A stretch of 64,000 nt of DNA, taken from positions 248,001-312,000 of the forward strand of contig JAQSWM010000004.1 in NCBI GenBank assembly GCA_029266635.1. The letters run 5' to 3'. The notes beneath the pieces are model-generated. The model had not been told where the DNA came from, made no database searches, and was given only the letters and a program-made list of their open reading frames with translations. The position numbers and the translations under genes were made by a program. Below are positions 1 through 8,384 of this stretch, piece by piece. Source of the stretch: Sphingobacteriaceae bacterium. Its GTDB lineage: Bacteria > Bacteroidota > Bacteroidia > Sphingobacteriales > Sphingobacteriaceae. Position 1 is the stretch's first letter. Every line of letters starts with the position of its first letter.

Positions 1-816
1 CAGATCCACAACCTGCATACAATGATCGTAGGCATCCTTTAAAAAAGTCTTGGTTTCGTCGCTCACCAAAGGCGATTCATTCCTGATCATGTCGTTGATC
101 TTATCCCGCTCAGGCCAGGCAGCCCGGCGCACCAGGATCATTGCACGTTTAATTTCCTGTGTTTTAAACATGATGCTTTTATCGGGTTTCCGATAGAGCA
201 ACTCTTCAATAATATCCAACTCATCGCCCATACGATAGATCAAGTGGAAATAGTTATCGATCACTACGTCCATAAGCGCATACATGATGTACGATGTTCC
301 GGCGGTGCGGATGGCACCTTTTCCCGCTTCCAAACGGGTGATCACGGGGCTTACGCACTCATTGTAGTTCTCCTGAAAGCTGATTAGAATATTTTTCATG
401 AGCAGGAACGACATCTGCTCGCTTTCTATTTCCAGATTATCGTTGATGTAGATCATCCGGCTAACGGCAAACATATAATCTCTGTACTCGTCAAGCTTTG
501 GCCGTTGATCAGTGCTTACAATATCTTCAAGCACCAGCTTGTGGATTTTGAACTCTTTCTCAATGAATTCGAGAAGTTCCAGGCTGCCTAAACCTCTGAT
601 GTCAATCCATCGCGTTAAACCCTGATGCTGTTTCAAGAGGCTGGCCAGCTCCGAAGCATTTTTCGCTTCCTCCGCAAAATAATCTTTCTGATTAAACGAA
701 TAGACGGTAATTCTGGGTTCCAGCGCATTCTCTGTAAGCTCTACAATCCCGGGACTTGAGCCCGGAATGGCATTCCTGCGTTTTGACTTAATGGTAATGC
801 GCTTGATTTTAGACAT
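1..816 (-). CDS. corA: CorA-family divalent cation transporter, 3' end outside window
   Basis: This is the N-terminal 272 residues of a CorA-type Mg2+/Co2+ channel of the inner membrane. The reading frame is open from the ATG at 816-814 to the window edge, so the C-terminal transmembrane helices and GMN motif are not visible. What is seen is the acidic alpha/beta cytoplasmic domain followed by long helices. Recognisable family segments are the WIDIRGL strand (about residues 70-76), the HKLVLEDIV stretch and the QRPKLDEY motif (about 104-111). The gene begins 6 bp after the stop of the WbqC-like gene and is probably co-transcribed with it. Family assignment is firm from the N-terminal domain; the actual ion cannot be read from it. 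Confidence 0.82.
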   Translation of the reverse strand, partial: MSKIKRITIKSKRRNAIPGSSPGIVELTENALEPRITVYSFNQKDYFAEEAKNASELASLLKQHQGLTRWIDIRGLGSLELLEFIEKEFKIHKLVLEDIVSTDQRPKLDEYRDYMFAVSRMIYINDNLEIESEQMSFLLMKNILISFQENYNECVSPVITRLEAGKGAIRTAGTSYIMYALMDVVIDNYFHLIYRMGDELDIIEELLYRKPDKSIMFKTQEIKRAMILVRRAAWPERDKINDMIRNESPLVSDETKTFLKDAYDHCMQVVDL

Positions 817-822
817 TCGGTT

Positions 823-1431
823 TTATAAATAGCTGATACTCTGCGGGCCTTGGCTGAACAACAAATCAATTACGCTTAAGTTCGGCAAAAAACCGGTTTG
901 GTGTTCAAACACCTGAAAATAGGGCTTTACTGAGCCGTGCGGTGGCTGTTTAGGATGAATGCTGTCGCGAAAATCCAGCGAATAATTCGCCGCTGGTTGA
1001 TATTCGTCGGTGTAGCCGTAGGTGATATTCAATTTCAGAAACTTCAGCAGGAGCGTAAACAACTCTTCGTTATAATCAAAAAGGAACTCCCACTTCTTCT
1101 CATAAAAAGGTGCAAGGTCATCCTCGTAAAATTCGAAATAAGCAGAACTTCTGTATGATGTTTGAAGGCTCATCCAATGAAGGCGCTGCCAGCGGAAATC
1201 GTAGCTGATGCGCACATCTTTCACTTTCGTGTGATTCTTCGAGCCCTTGATCACCGGAACGATCAGATCAAGTTTTCCATTTGGCGACTGTATGGTTGCC
1301 CGGTTGCGATAGGTCTGTTTAGGAAAATGCTCAAATTTCTCAAGAAGGATATCGTCTTTATGCCTGATGAGCTGAGTAAAGTATTCAACCGAAGGCAGGT
1401 AAAATAAAGGGAAAATTGCGCCTTTTTCCAT
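823..1431 (-). CDS. WbqC-like family protein
   Basis: This 202-residue protein resembles the WbqC-like family, which is often found near surface-polysaccharide or lipid-related genes and whose biochemical role is uncertain. The start at 1431 was chosen because the protein then begins MEKGAIFPLFYLPSVEYF, matching the usual beginning of the family (a short strand followed by PSxEYF or similar). A longer frame to 1494 would overlap the divergent glycosyltransferase. Further family-like features are a basic patch around QTYRNRATI and the VPVIKGS segment near the middle. No signal peptide or membrane segment is seen. It lies divergently from a GT2 transferase and upstream of corA. Function is not predicted beyond the family. 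Confidence 0.7.
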   Translation of the reverse strand: MEKGAIFPLFYLPSVEYFTQLIRHKDDILLEKFEHFPKQTYRNRATIQSPNGKLDLIVPVIKGSKNHTKVKDVRISYDFRWQRLHWMSLQTSYRSSAYFEFYEDDLAPFYEKKWEFLFDYNEELFTLLLKFLKLNITYGYTDEYQPAANYSLDFRDSIHPKQPPHGSVKPYFQVFEHQTGFLPNLSVIDLLFSQGPQSISYL

Positions 1432-1448
1432 GGTATGCTTTAAGTTTG
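1416..1448 (+). promoter_or_regulatory. Candidate promoter for the GT2 gene
   Basis: TAAGTTTG at 1441-1448 matches the Bacteroidota -7 element TAnnTTTG, and TTG at 1416-1418 lies 22 bases upstream, slightly longer than the usual 19-21. The element falls within the first codons of the divergent WbqC-like gene. It supports a glycosyltransferase start at 1458 rather than 1416. Confidence 0.35.
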
Positions 1449-1457
1449 CCGAAAGTA

Positions 1458-2492
1458 ATGATAAATACTCCCGCGAAGAATGGCGCCTGGCCAAAAGTTT
1501 CTGTAGTCATCCTGAACTGGAACGGCAGGCACTTACTGGAGGAATTTCTTCCTTCCGTTTTCGAATCCACTTATCCAAATTTGGAGATCGTTGTAGGCGA
1601 CAATGCATCCACTGATGAGTCACTGTCCTTTGTGCGGGAAAATTATCCCTCGGCAAAAACCATCCAAAATCATGAAAATTTAGGCTTCGCCGGAGGCTAC
1701 AACGAAGTATTAAAGCAGGTAAATGCCGATTACTTCGTATTACTCAACTCGGATGTTGAGGTTGAGACCGGGTGGATTGAGCCTGTAATCCAAATGATGG
1801 ATGCGGACAAAGCCATTGCTGCTGCCCAGCCCAAAATCCGCTGGTACAAGCAGAAGCACTTATTTGAATATGCAGGTGCGGCAGGAGGCTTTATTGATAA
1901 GTATGGTTATCCTTTCTGTCGCGGGCGGATATTTGATACTGTTGAAGCTGATGAAGGACAATATGATGATGAGACGGAGATCTTCTGGGCTTCGGGTGCA
2001 GCACTGTTTATACGCAGAAGCTGCTGGGAAGAAGCTAAAGGCTTAGATGCCGATTTCTTCGCCCACATGGAAGAAATAGACTTGTGCTGGCGGCTCAAAA
2101 ACCTGGGCTATAAAATTAAATATTGCCCTGGCTCTGTTGTTTATCACCTTGGTGCCGGAACGCTCAACGCTGAAAGTCCGCATAAAACCTATCTGAACTT
2201 CCGCAATAACCTGGCTATGCTGGCCAAGAATCTTCCTGCTGGGAAGGCATTCCGCGTGATCTTCATTCGCTTCTGGCTCGACTTCATCTCCCTGCTTCGC
2301 TTTGGCTTGCAGGGAAAGAGCAGCTCAGCGGCAGCCATAAGCAAAGCCCATACTCATTTCTTCAGAGATCTGCGGCGCAATCGCCGTAAGGCTGGTGAGG
2401 GTAATCCCAACTTCAACAATGCCGGCGTTTATAATAGCAGTATTGTGTGGGCGTATTTTGCGAAGGGGAAGAAAACGTTTTTGGAGTTGTAG
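1458..2492 (+). CDS. Family 2 glycosyltransferase (rhamnosyltransferase-like)
   Basis: This 344-residue cytoplasmic GT-A enzyme would transfer a sugar from a nucleotide-sugar onto a surface glycan. It starts with the classical GT2 strand VSVVILNWNG, followed by the nucleotide-binding GDNASTDES segment and the metal-binding LLNSDVE motif (about residue 100-106 of this start). The EIFWASGAALFIRR stretch and the HMEEIDLCWR acceptor-side motif are typical of WcaA/RfbF-like rhamnosyl- or related transferases. A C-terminal amphipathic and basic segment probably attaches it to the membrane. The start at 1458 was chosen over 1416 because the upstream 14 codons overlap the candidate promoter and the divergent gene. 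Donor and acceptor are unknown. Confidence 0.85.
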   Translation: MINTPAKNGAWPKVSVVILNWNGRHLLEEFLPSVFESTYPNLEIVVGDNASTDESLSFVRENYPSAKTIQNHENLGFAGGYNEVLKQVNADYFVLLNSDVEVETGWIEPVIQMMDADKAIAAAQPKIRWYKQKHLFEYAGAAGGFIDKYGYPFCRGRIFDTVEADEGQYDDETEIFWASGAALFIRRSCWEEAKGLDADFFAHMEEIDLCWRLKNLGYKIKYCPGSVVYHLGAGTLNAESPHKTYLNFRNNLAMLAKNLPAGKAFRVIFIRFWLDFISLLRFGLQGKSSSAAAISKAHTHFFRDLRRNRRKAGEGNPNFNNAGVYNSSIVWAYFAKGKKTFLEL

Positions 2493-2611
2493 CTCATCTC
2501 CGCTTAGAAACCCACACTCGTCATCCTTAACTCATTTTAACATTCTTTAACACTTCCCGGCTTAAACCATCTGGCGCAAATTCCCTCTATCCTACAAAAC
2601 GATACAGGAAT

Positions 2612-3394
2612 ATGAAAAAATCATTTTTAGGCGCTATTCTTTTTTTAGGATTAGCAACTGCAGTTTCAGCACAGGAGAATAAGCAAGGCGAGAAAAGGGA
2701 ACATAGTAAAGAGCGTGCGCAGGCAAGTCCTGAAGATCGGGCGCAGCACATGACTGATGCGCTTGCAAAAAGATTATCTCTTTCAGATGCTCAGAAAAAA
2801 CAGGTGTATGCTATAAATCTCGAGAATGCTCAGGCCATGGAAAAAGCTCATGCATCTTCCGACAAGTCAAAAGCCAGCAAGGAAGATTTCAGCAAGAGAG
2901 CTGAGGCTTACCGTGCAAACGAAGCAAAGATATTATCAGTTTTGAACGACAGCCAAAAAGCTGAGTACAACAAAATGAAAGCAGATCGTCCATCATTTGA
3001 CGGACGTAGAGGTGAAGGCGAGCACGGAAAAGATGATCGCAGGGGAAAAGATCAGGCTCAGCGCCCCGATCAGGGAAGAGAGCAATGGGCTCATACAACT
3101 CCGGAGCAAAGAGCACAGCGCATGACTGACGGGCTTAGCGAGAGGCTTAAGCTCTCAGACACCCAGAAAAAACAGGTTTATCAGATCAATCTGCAAGCTG
3201 CACAATCAATGTTAAACGCACGCCCACAAGGCGATCAGGCTAAACCAAGCAAAGAAGATTTCGCGAAAAGAACCGAAGCCTTCCGTGCAACAGAAGAAAA
3301 AATAATGGCTGTGCTTACTGATGCTCAGAAAGCAACATACAACCAAATGAAAGCAGAACGCGGGCAGCACATGCGCCAGCAATCTGGTAAGTAA
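2612..3394 (+). CDS. Secreted Spy/CpxP-like protein with two tandem DUF4890-type repeats
   Basis: This is a 260-residue exported protein with a clear signal peptide (residues 1-20, ending VSAQ). It holds two homologous helical units, about residues 40-125 and 165-255. Each begins with the pattern RAQHMTD or RAQRMTD, followed by LSDAQKKQVY/LSDTQKKQVY, and ends with an NEAKI-type helix and QKA-YN-MKA. These resemble the LTxxQ helices of Spy/CpxP periplasmic proteins and DUF4890, which respond to envelope stress. A charged linker rich in Arg, Asp and Gly (about 126-160) joins them. It has its own terminator and appears monocistronic. A chaperone-like or metal/stress-sensing role is inference only. 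Confidence 0.75.
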   Translation: MKKSFLGAILFLGLATAVSAQENKQGEKREHSKERAQASPEDRAQHMTDALAKRLSLSDAQKKQVYAINLENAQAMEKAHASSDKSKASKEDFSKRAEAYRANEAKILSVLNDSQKAEYNKMKADRPSFDGRRGEGEHGKDDRRGKDQAQRPDQGREQWAHTTPEQRAQRMTDGLSERLKLSDTQKKQVYQINLQAAQSMLNARPQGDQAKPSKEDFAKRTEAFRATEEKIMAVLTDAQKATYNQMKAERGQHMRQQSGK

Positions 3395-3437
3395 TTCCGA
3401 AAAGAATAGATTAGTTTTTAGGTTTGATTGGTAAGTT

Positions 3438-3463
3438 AAAGCGGCTGTAAAAGGCCGCTTTTC
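3438..3463 (+). terminator. Rho-independent terminator after the Spy/CpxP-like gene
   Basis: An 8-bp stem AAAGCGGC/GCCGCTTT (3438-3445 with 3454-3461) encloses an 8-base loop and is followed by a T-rich tract. It lies 43 bp after the stop at 3394. Confidence 0.8.
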
Positions 3464-3493
3464 TTGTTTTACTCACCCGTGCCGGTAAACAGT

Positions 3494-3736
3494 TTAAGCC
3501 TGTTTTTTAGAATGGTACGACTGCTCTAACTGGTATTTTTTAAACAAAGCAAAGCACTCATCCCTAATCTCCTGCGGCAGATCGCAATCATCTTTGAACT
3601 TAAAACGAAGCATTTGTTGTTCATCTTCAAAAAGCTCGTAATGATCCCGCAGCTGAGTTTTTTTAAGGTTGCGCCAATATTTAACCTCAATTACGGCTAA
3701 TTCTTTTAAAAAGCCTTCCCACTGAACTTGTGTCAT
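3494..3736 (-). CDS. Small conserved-looking protein of unknown function (80 aa)
   Basis: No family is recognised. The 80-residue product is soluble, charged and aromatic-rich, with a predicted helix-strand-helix feel: a YWRNLKK segment, an acidic FEDEQQ stretch, a basic FKFKDDCD strand and a C-terminal amphipathic helix ending in Lys/Gln. There is no signal peptide. It is supported as a real gene by a good Bacteroidota promoter just upstream (3763-3794) and by filling most of the space between a terminator and murF-alr. Two Cys residues (about 52 and 61) are too few to suggest a zinc site. Confidence 0.6.
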   Translation of the reverse strand: MTQVQWEGFLKELAVIEVKYWRNLKKTQLRDHYELFEDEQQMLRFKFKDDCDLPQEIRDECFALFKKYQLEQSYHSKKQA

Positions 3737-3762
3737 TTTTAACTGTACTACTTAAAATAATA

Positions 3763-3794
3763 CAAATATAAATCACCTATGGTTTTTCAAACAA
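3763..3794 (-). promoter_or_regulatory. Bacteroidota-type promoter for the 80-aa gene
   Basis: Read on the minus strand, TATATTTG (3770-3763) matches TAnnTTTG, and TTG (3794-3792) lies 21 bases upstream. The predicted transcript would start about 20 bases before the ATG at 3736. Confidence 0.5.
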
Positions 3795-3814
3795 GCGGGT
3801 ATTTTCACAAATTT

Positions 3815-3945
3815 TATGCGGAAAAGCACGGCTACTACTTTCTACAGCCGGTAGTCCCGTCATTCGCTCATACGTCTGCAGGCCTTAAGCGCAGGCTGGT
3901 ATCCGCTGCTGCCGGGTTTAGGAAAGGAAGCGCATCAGCTTAACG
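3815..3945. repeat. Possible interspersed intergenic repeat
   Basis: The 217-bp gap between the 80-aa gene and murF-alr has no plausible reading frame. About 130 bp of it is GC-richer than its surroundings and carries two direct GCAGGC words (about 3880-3905) around TTAAGCG. Its general look resembles intergenic sequence I associate with Pedobacter-like genomes, but this is memory of a pattern. No second copy was found in this window. Confidence 0.25.
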
Positions 3946-3953
3946 TGAACGCT

Positions 3954-6419
3954 TTACTCATAAAAATAAACCCGCTTCACACGTTGGGAAATTCCGGTTA
4001 AAACCTCGTACGGAATAGTGCCAATCTCCCTAGCAATATCCTCTACCCTTACCTGCTCATCAAATACAATTACTTCATCCCCTTCCGAAGCCCTTACGCC
4101 GGTGATGTCAAGCATGCACATGTCCATGCAAATGTTCCCGATGGTTGGCACCAGCTTACCGTTCACGATCATCTTGCCAACGCCATTTCCCAACCGGCGA
4201 CTGTAGCCATCTGCGTAACCAATCTTTACAGTTGCTATTTTGCCGCCGTTGGGCAAAACGCCTTTCCTGTTGTAACCAATTGTTTCGCCTGGCTGCAGGT
4301 TCTTGATCTGCGAAATACTTGTTTTAAGGGATGTCACTGTCTGTAACGGGGATTTTTCCTGGTAGGCACCATCGATCCCATACATGCCAATGCCAAGCCG
4401 TACCATATCAAACTGAGCCTCAGGCCAGCGGCTTATACCTGAAGTGTTTGACAGATGCCTGATGAACGGGTAGCCCAACGCTTCGGCCAGCTTCCCCGAC
4501 ATGCTTTCAAACGCACTGATCTGCTTCCGGCTAAAATCATCATCTGCGGGGTCTTCGCTCGCCACCATGTGCGAGAAGACGGATTTAATCTCCAAAACCG
4601 GGTTCGCCGTCAGCGATTCGATAAGCAGATCAATTTCCTCGGCCATAAATCCCAGGCGATGCATCCCGGTATCCAGCTTAATGTGGATAGGATATTTCTC
4701 AATTGCCTTAAACTTTAAAACTCCGGTAAATTCATCAAGGATCTTCTGGCTGTAGATTTCAGGCTCAAGTTTGTTTTCTGTAATTACATCGAATGCTGTT
4801 GAATCTGCATTCATCACCATAATTGGCAGAGTAATGCCGGTTTTGCGCAAAGCCACGCCTTCATCGGCGAAAGCCACCGCCAAATAATCGATCTTGTTGA
4901 ATTGCAGAAGGTTAGCAATCTCAAAACTTCCACTCCCATATGAGAAAGCTTTTACCATTGCCATCAGCTTTACGCCCGGTTTAAGCTGAGCTTTGTAAAA
5001 GTTCAGGTTGAACTCCAAGGCGTTCAGGTCAATGCTCAACACAGTTTCGTGCACCTTTTGGGCAAGAGCATGGCTGATGCGCTCAAACTCAAAAACACGT
5101 GCGCCTTTGAGCAGGATGGTTTCATTTGAAAGTTTTAGCTCATCTAAACCGGCCAGCAGCTCGTCTGTACTTTCAAAAAACTGTTTTTCTACATCAAACT
5201 TGTCGGCATGTAAGCTAATTTCCTTTCCTACGCCGATCAATCGTTCCACAGATTTATTTTCCAGCAACTCTGCCACTTGCTGATACACCTGCTCAGGCTG
5301 TTGGACTGAGCCGGGAATATCCGACAAGATCAGAGTATGCTTCACGTGCTGGTTTTGTTGCTTTAAGAAATCGAGGGCAATTGCAAGAGAGGATATATCA
5401 AGGCTGTAAGAATCGTCTATTATCGAGCAGTTATTGATACCATTTTTCAGCTCAAGCCGCATTTTAACGGCCGCAAGCTTTTCCAGCCTGTCATCTGCTG
5501 CATCCGGATCGTAACCCATTGCAAGCATTGTTGCCCAGCAGCAAATAGCATTCTCTACAGATGCATCATCCGTGAACGGTAGCGCACATTGCACATCTTC
5601 GGCATTGAAACGCCCCCGCACAAACTGATACTTCTCTTCCAGCACCTCGTCATCAATTATTTCCAGGTCGGCAGTTCCATGCTGATTCCAGGTAAACTTA
5701 CTTTCCCCGGGAATATCGTTTGGGTAACCTTCCAGATAATGAGGAGAGTAAATAAACAACTCCACATTTTTGAACAGCTTCAGCTTTTCTTCGATCTTCT
5801 TTTCTTTCGATTCAAAGCCGTCGCTATGAGCTTCGCCGATGTTGGTGAGGATGCCGATTGTGGGCTGAATGATCTCCTCCAAAGCTTCCATTTCGCCTTC
5901 GCGGGATATGCCCGTTTCGAAAATTGCAAGCTCGTGCTCCTCGTTCATCTGCCAAACCGAAAGCGGAACGCCTATTTGGGAATTATAGCTCTTGGGGCTT
6001 CGCACAATGTTCTTCTCGGGAGCAAGCAACTGGTAAAGCCATTCCTTTACGATTGTTTTGCCGTTGCTTCCGGTGATGGCAATTACAGGAATATCGAATT
6101 GTCGGCGATGGTGGGCTGCCAGCATCTGAAGAGCTTTCAGGACATCTTCTACTAACAGGAAATTTGCACCCGGGAAGGTGGATACGTCGAAAGTCGCTTT
6201 GCTGATAATAAAGTTGCGAATACCGGTTTTATATACGTCGGCAATAAACTCATGGCCATCCCTCCTTCCCTGCAAGGCAAAAAATAGCCCATACTGCATA
6301 TCCGCCAGCTTTCGGCTATCGGTACAAAGCGTACGAATACATAAATCAGGAAAAGCAATCGCTCCTGTGGATTTTACAATTTGAGCAACCTCGGTAATCG
6401 GGTATAACTTCTGGTTCAT
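3954..6419 (-). CDS. Bifunctional MurF ligase / alanine racemase
   Basis: This 821-residue fusion joins two peptidoglycan-precursor enzymes. The N-terminal half is UDP-MurNAc-tripeptide:D-Ala-D-Ala ligase (MurF), with the ATP-binding loop GSNGKT at 117-122 and the SYNSQIGVPLSV segment at 144-155. The C-terminal half (from about 458) is a PLP-dependent alanine racemase, with the PLP lysine K490 in MVKAFSYGSG and the catalytic tyrosine Y735 in IGYADGY (733-739). The arrangement supplies D-Ala at the enzyme that consumes D-Ala-D-Ala and is characteristic of Bacteroidota. The gene is divergent from recX with a 69-bp gap. In the MurF half the later residues that bind the acceptor are less conserved to the eye, but full length argues for activity. 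Confidence 0.92.
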   Translation of the reverse strand: MNQKLYPITEVAQIVKSTGAIAFPDLCIRTLCTDSRKLADMQYGLFFALQGRRDGHEFIADVYKTGIRNFIISKATFDVSTFPGANFLLVEDVLKALQMLAAHHRRQFDIPVIAITGSNGKTIVKEWLYQLLAPEKNIVRSPKSYNSQIGVPLSVWQMNEEHELAIFETGISREGEMEALEEIIQPTIGILTNIGEAHSDGFESKEKKIEEKLKLFKNVELFIYSPHYLEGYPNDIPGESKFTWNQHGTADLEIIDDEVLEEKYQFVRGRFNAEDVQCALPFTDDASVENAICCWATMLAMGYDPDAADDRLEKLAAVKMRLELKNGINNCSIIDDSYSLDISSLAIALDFLKQQNQHVKHTLILSDIPGSVQQPEQVYQQVAELLENKSVERLIGVGKEISLHADKFDVEKQFFESTDELLAGLDELKLSNETILLKGARVFEFERISHALAQKVHETVLSIDLNALEFNLNFYKAQLKPGVKLMAMVKAFSYGSGSFEIANLLQFNKIDYLAVAFADEGVALRKTGITLPIMVMNADSTAFDVITENKLEPEIYSQKILDEFTGVLKFKAIEKYPIHIKLDTGMHRLGFMAEEIDLLIESLTANPVLEIKSVFSHMVASEDPADDDFSRKQISAFESMSGKLAEALGYPFIRHLSNTSGISRWPEAQFDMVRLGIGMYGIDGAYQEKSPLQTVTSLKTSISQIKNLQPGETIGYNRKGVLPNGGKIATVKIGYADGYSRRLGNGVGKMIVNGKLVPTIGNICMDMCMLDITGVRASEGDEVIVFDEQVRVEDIAREIGTIPYEVLTGISQRVKRVYFYE

Positions 6420-6488
6420 CTGCTGCTAATGTCTATATTTTTTACTTCGGACGGGATTTTTTTCCGACTTTGATGGCTCTTACATAAC

Positions 6489-6962
6489 ATGGAAAAGCCC
6501 AAAAAGGTTATCGGCAAAACGCAGGCGCTGGCCAAACTGGAAAGTTATTGTGCTTACCAGGAGCGCTCGCAGCAGGAAGCCCGCGACAAACTCTATGAAT
6601 ATGGGCTTTACCCAAACGAAGTTGAAGAGACAATATCTGAACTGATCCAGAACAATTTCTTAAACGAAGAACGTTTTGCGATGGCTTACGCACAGGGAAA
6701 ATTCCGGATGAAGCATTGGGGGCGCATTAAGATCAAACAAGGATTAAAATTGAAGCGTGTGTCGGACAAACTCATCACAAAAGCCCTGAACAGCATTGAT
6801 GGCGATGATTACTTGAAATCGCTGCAATCCATTCTCACCAAAAAGGCAGCTCTTATCACAGAAAAACATCCGCAGAAGCGCAACTATAAACTGATGAGCT
6901 ATGCCCTGGGAAAAGGCTATGAACGGGACGTGGTTTGGGACGTTATCGGTCAGTTAGAATAA
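6489..6962 (+). CDS. recX: RecX family regulatory protein
   Basis: This 157-residue all-helical protein matches RecX, which modulates RecA filament growth in the cytoplasm. It has the three-helix repeat organisation: the first unit has ALAKLESYCAYQERSQQEAR (about 14-33), the second has the NFLNEERFAMAYA motif (about 56-68) with RMKHWGRIKI after it, and a third C-terminal repeat ends at KGYERDVVWDVI. Length is typical. recA is not adjacent, as is normal in this phylum. It is transcribed divergently from murF-alr. Start at 6489 is the first ATG that gives a normal-length family member. Confidence 0.85.
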   Translation: MEKPKKVIGKTQALAKLESYCAYQERSQQEARDKLYEYGLYPNEVEETISELIQNNFLNEERFAMAYAQGKFRMKHWGRIKIKQGLKLKRVSDKLITKALNSIDGDDYLKSLQSILTKKAALITEKHPQKRNYKLMSYALGKGYERDVVWDVIGQLE

Positions 6963-7000
6963 TCAAGTATTGTTCCACATCTAATGCGTATTTACCTCTG

Positions 7001-7030
7001 TTGCTTTCCATTAGCAGAAGTGTAACTTTG
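7001..7030 (+). promoter_or_regulatory. Bacteroidota-type promoter for the frameshifted receiver gene
   Basis: TTG at 7001-7003 is followed after 19 bases by TAACTTTG at 7023-7030, a full match to TAnnTTTG. Transcription would begin about 10 bases before the ATG at 7048. Confidence 0.55.
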
Positions 7031-7047
7031 ATTCAAAGGGAAAGATT

Positions 7048-7420
7048 ATGGGGAAAAGGGTATTGCTTATAGAAAGCGACAGTGATCTTGCGTCTGTTAT
7101 CCAGATGATTTTGGCAGACAGCGGTCTTGATGTGGTAAAAAGCACATTGGAAACGTATTTCAACGACGTTCAGGAATATGCGCCGGATGTGGTGATGTTA
7201 GACCAGTGGCGTGCCGGCAGCACTCTATGCCGGGCATCCAAAAAAAATCCTGCAACCCAAAACATTACGGTTTAAACTTACCTCTACACAGAGCAACCTG
7301 AAGCAAGTTGCTTCAAAGTGCAGGGCAGATGATGTGCTTGCAAAACCTTTCGATATAGACGAGCTTCAGTCTAAAGTGCTAAGATGTGCCGAAGTGCATT
7401 CGAGCACACTCCTCAACTAA
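7048..7420 (+). pseudogene. Single-domain response regulator broken by a one-base frameshift
   Basis: Two overlapping frames together make one receiver domain of about 123 residues. The first (7048-7275) carries strand 1 (RVLLIESDSD), and the phosphorylation region VVMLD, and stops at TAA right after QNITV. The second continues from about 7276 with KLTSTQSN, then DDVLAKPFD, which has the conserved Lys-Pro. Removing one T at 7272-7275 (GGTTTAAAC to GGTTAAAC) gives QNITVKLTSTQSN, a normal strand 4 and following loop. The usual PxMDG loop after the Asp is replaced by QWRAGS, so it was divergent even before the shift. It may be a true pseudogene, a sequencing error or, less likely, programmed +1 shifting. 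A good promoter precedes it. Confidence 0.7.
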
Positions 7421-7476
7421 TCAACAAAAGCTTAAACAATTATTCGTACACCGGCTTTCTTTGTAAACTGTTTTGA

Positions 7477-8307
7477 ATGGGAGCTGATGTCAGGAATAAA
7501 GTTATCGTAATTACGGGCGGCAGCTCTGGCATTGGTGCTGCGGCTGCACGTGCGCTTTGCCAGAGAGGCGCCAAGGTTATCATCACCGGGCGTTCTGAGG
7601 AAACAGAACGGCTGGCTGAGGAGATCGGCTGCAGCTACTATCTTGTTGATTATTCCAGCTTATCTGATGTTGAAAAATTCGCGAAATCCTTGATTGCGGA
7701 TTATCCCCAGATCGATGTTTTAGCAAACAATGTAGGGGGTATTATTGGAGAGCGGCGTGTCACAGCCGATGGGCAGGAGATGACCTTACAGATAAACCAT
7801 TTATCGGGTTTCCTCCTTACCTGGTTGCTCAAGGAACGGCTGGAGCAATCAAAAGGCATCGTGATAAATACCTCGAGCGTTGCCAACAATTTTGGAAAGC
7901 TGCGTTTTGACGATCTGGAAAGTGAACACAGCTACAAGGCAATGCAGGTTTATGGAACCGCCAAGCTCATGAATATCCTGCATGCTATGGAGATAAGCAA
8001 ACGCTTTAATGGTGTACAGGCGGCATCTTTCCATCCGGGAGTGGTAAGCACGGGCTTTGCACGGGAAGGAAAAGGGTTGATCAGATGGCTGTATGAAACG
8101 CCACTGAAAAACTTGTTCTTAATTCCGCCTGAACAGGGCGCCGACACATTGTTATGGTTGATTAACGGCAAATCCGGATCAGACTGGGCTCCGCGTGAAT
8201 ACTACTACAAAAGAAAGCCGGGGCGGAAAAACTCACAAGCCACAAGCGAAAACGCGGCACGGCTGTGGGAAGAATCGTGCAAATTGCTGAGCTTGCCCTT
8301 AAGCTAA
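7477..8307 (+). CDS. Short-chain dehydrogenase/reductase (retinol dehydrogenase-like)
   Basis: This 276-residue cytoplasmic enzyme is a classical SDR that uses NAD(P)H to reduce or oxidise a carbonyl/alcohol. The cofactor loop is TGGSSGIG at 13-20, the NNVGG motif is at 84-88 (NNAG in most relatives), and the catalytic set is N107, S133, Y159 and K163 (YGTAK). The Arg in TGRSEE after strand 2 favours NADP. The C-terminal part, with a FHPGVVSTGFAR segment and a loop carrying a WYETPLKN-like helix, is of the kind found in retinol/WW-domain oxidoreductase-like SDRs. The substrate is unknown. It lies between two receiver-domain remnants. Confidence 0.85.
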   Translation: MGADVRNKVIVITGGSSGIGAAAARALCQRGAKVIITGRSEETERLAEEIGCSYYLVDYSSLSDVEKFAKSLIADYPQIDVLANNVGGIIGERRVTADGQEMTLQINHLSGFLLTWLLKERLEQSKGIVINTSSVANNFGKLRFDDLESEHSYKAMQVYGTAKLMNILHAMEISKRFNGVQAASFHPGVVSTGFAREGKGLIRWLYETPLKNLFLIPPEQGADTLLWLINGKSGSDWAPREYYYKRKPGRKNSQATSENAARLWEESCKLLSLPLS

Positions 8308-8384
8308 ATGATTGCCGCAACTAATTTATACAGTCCTTTTCTCAACTTTAACTTCAATCTGAACAGTAATAAAACCAGCAAACT

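Noticed and set aside
5589-6155. 188-codon plus-strand frame inside murF-alr
   Set aside because: It is a shadow of the MurF coding sequence, which is strongly conserved in the other direction.
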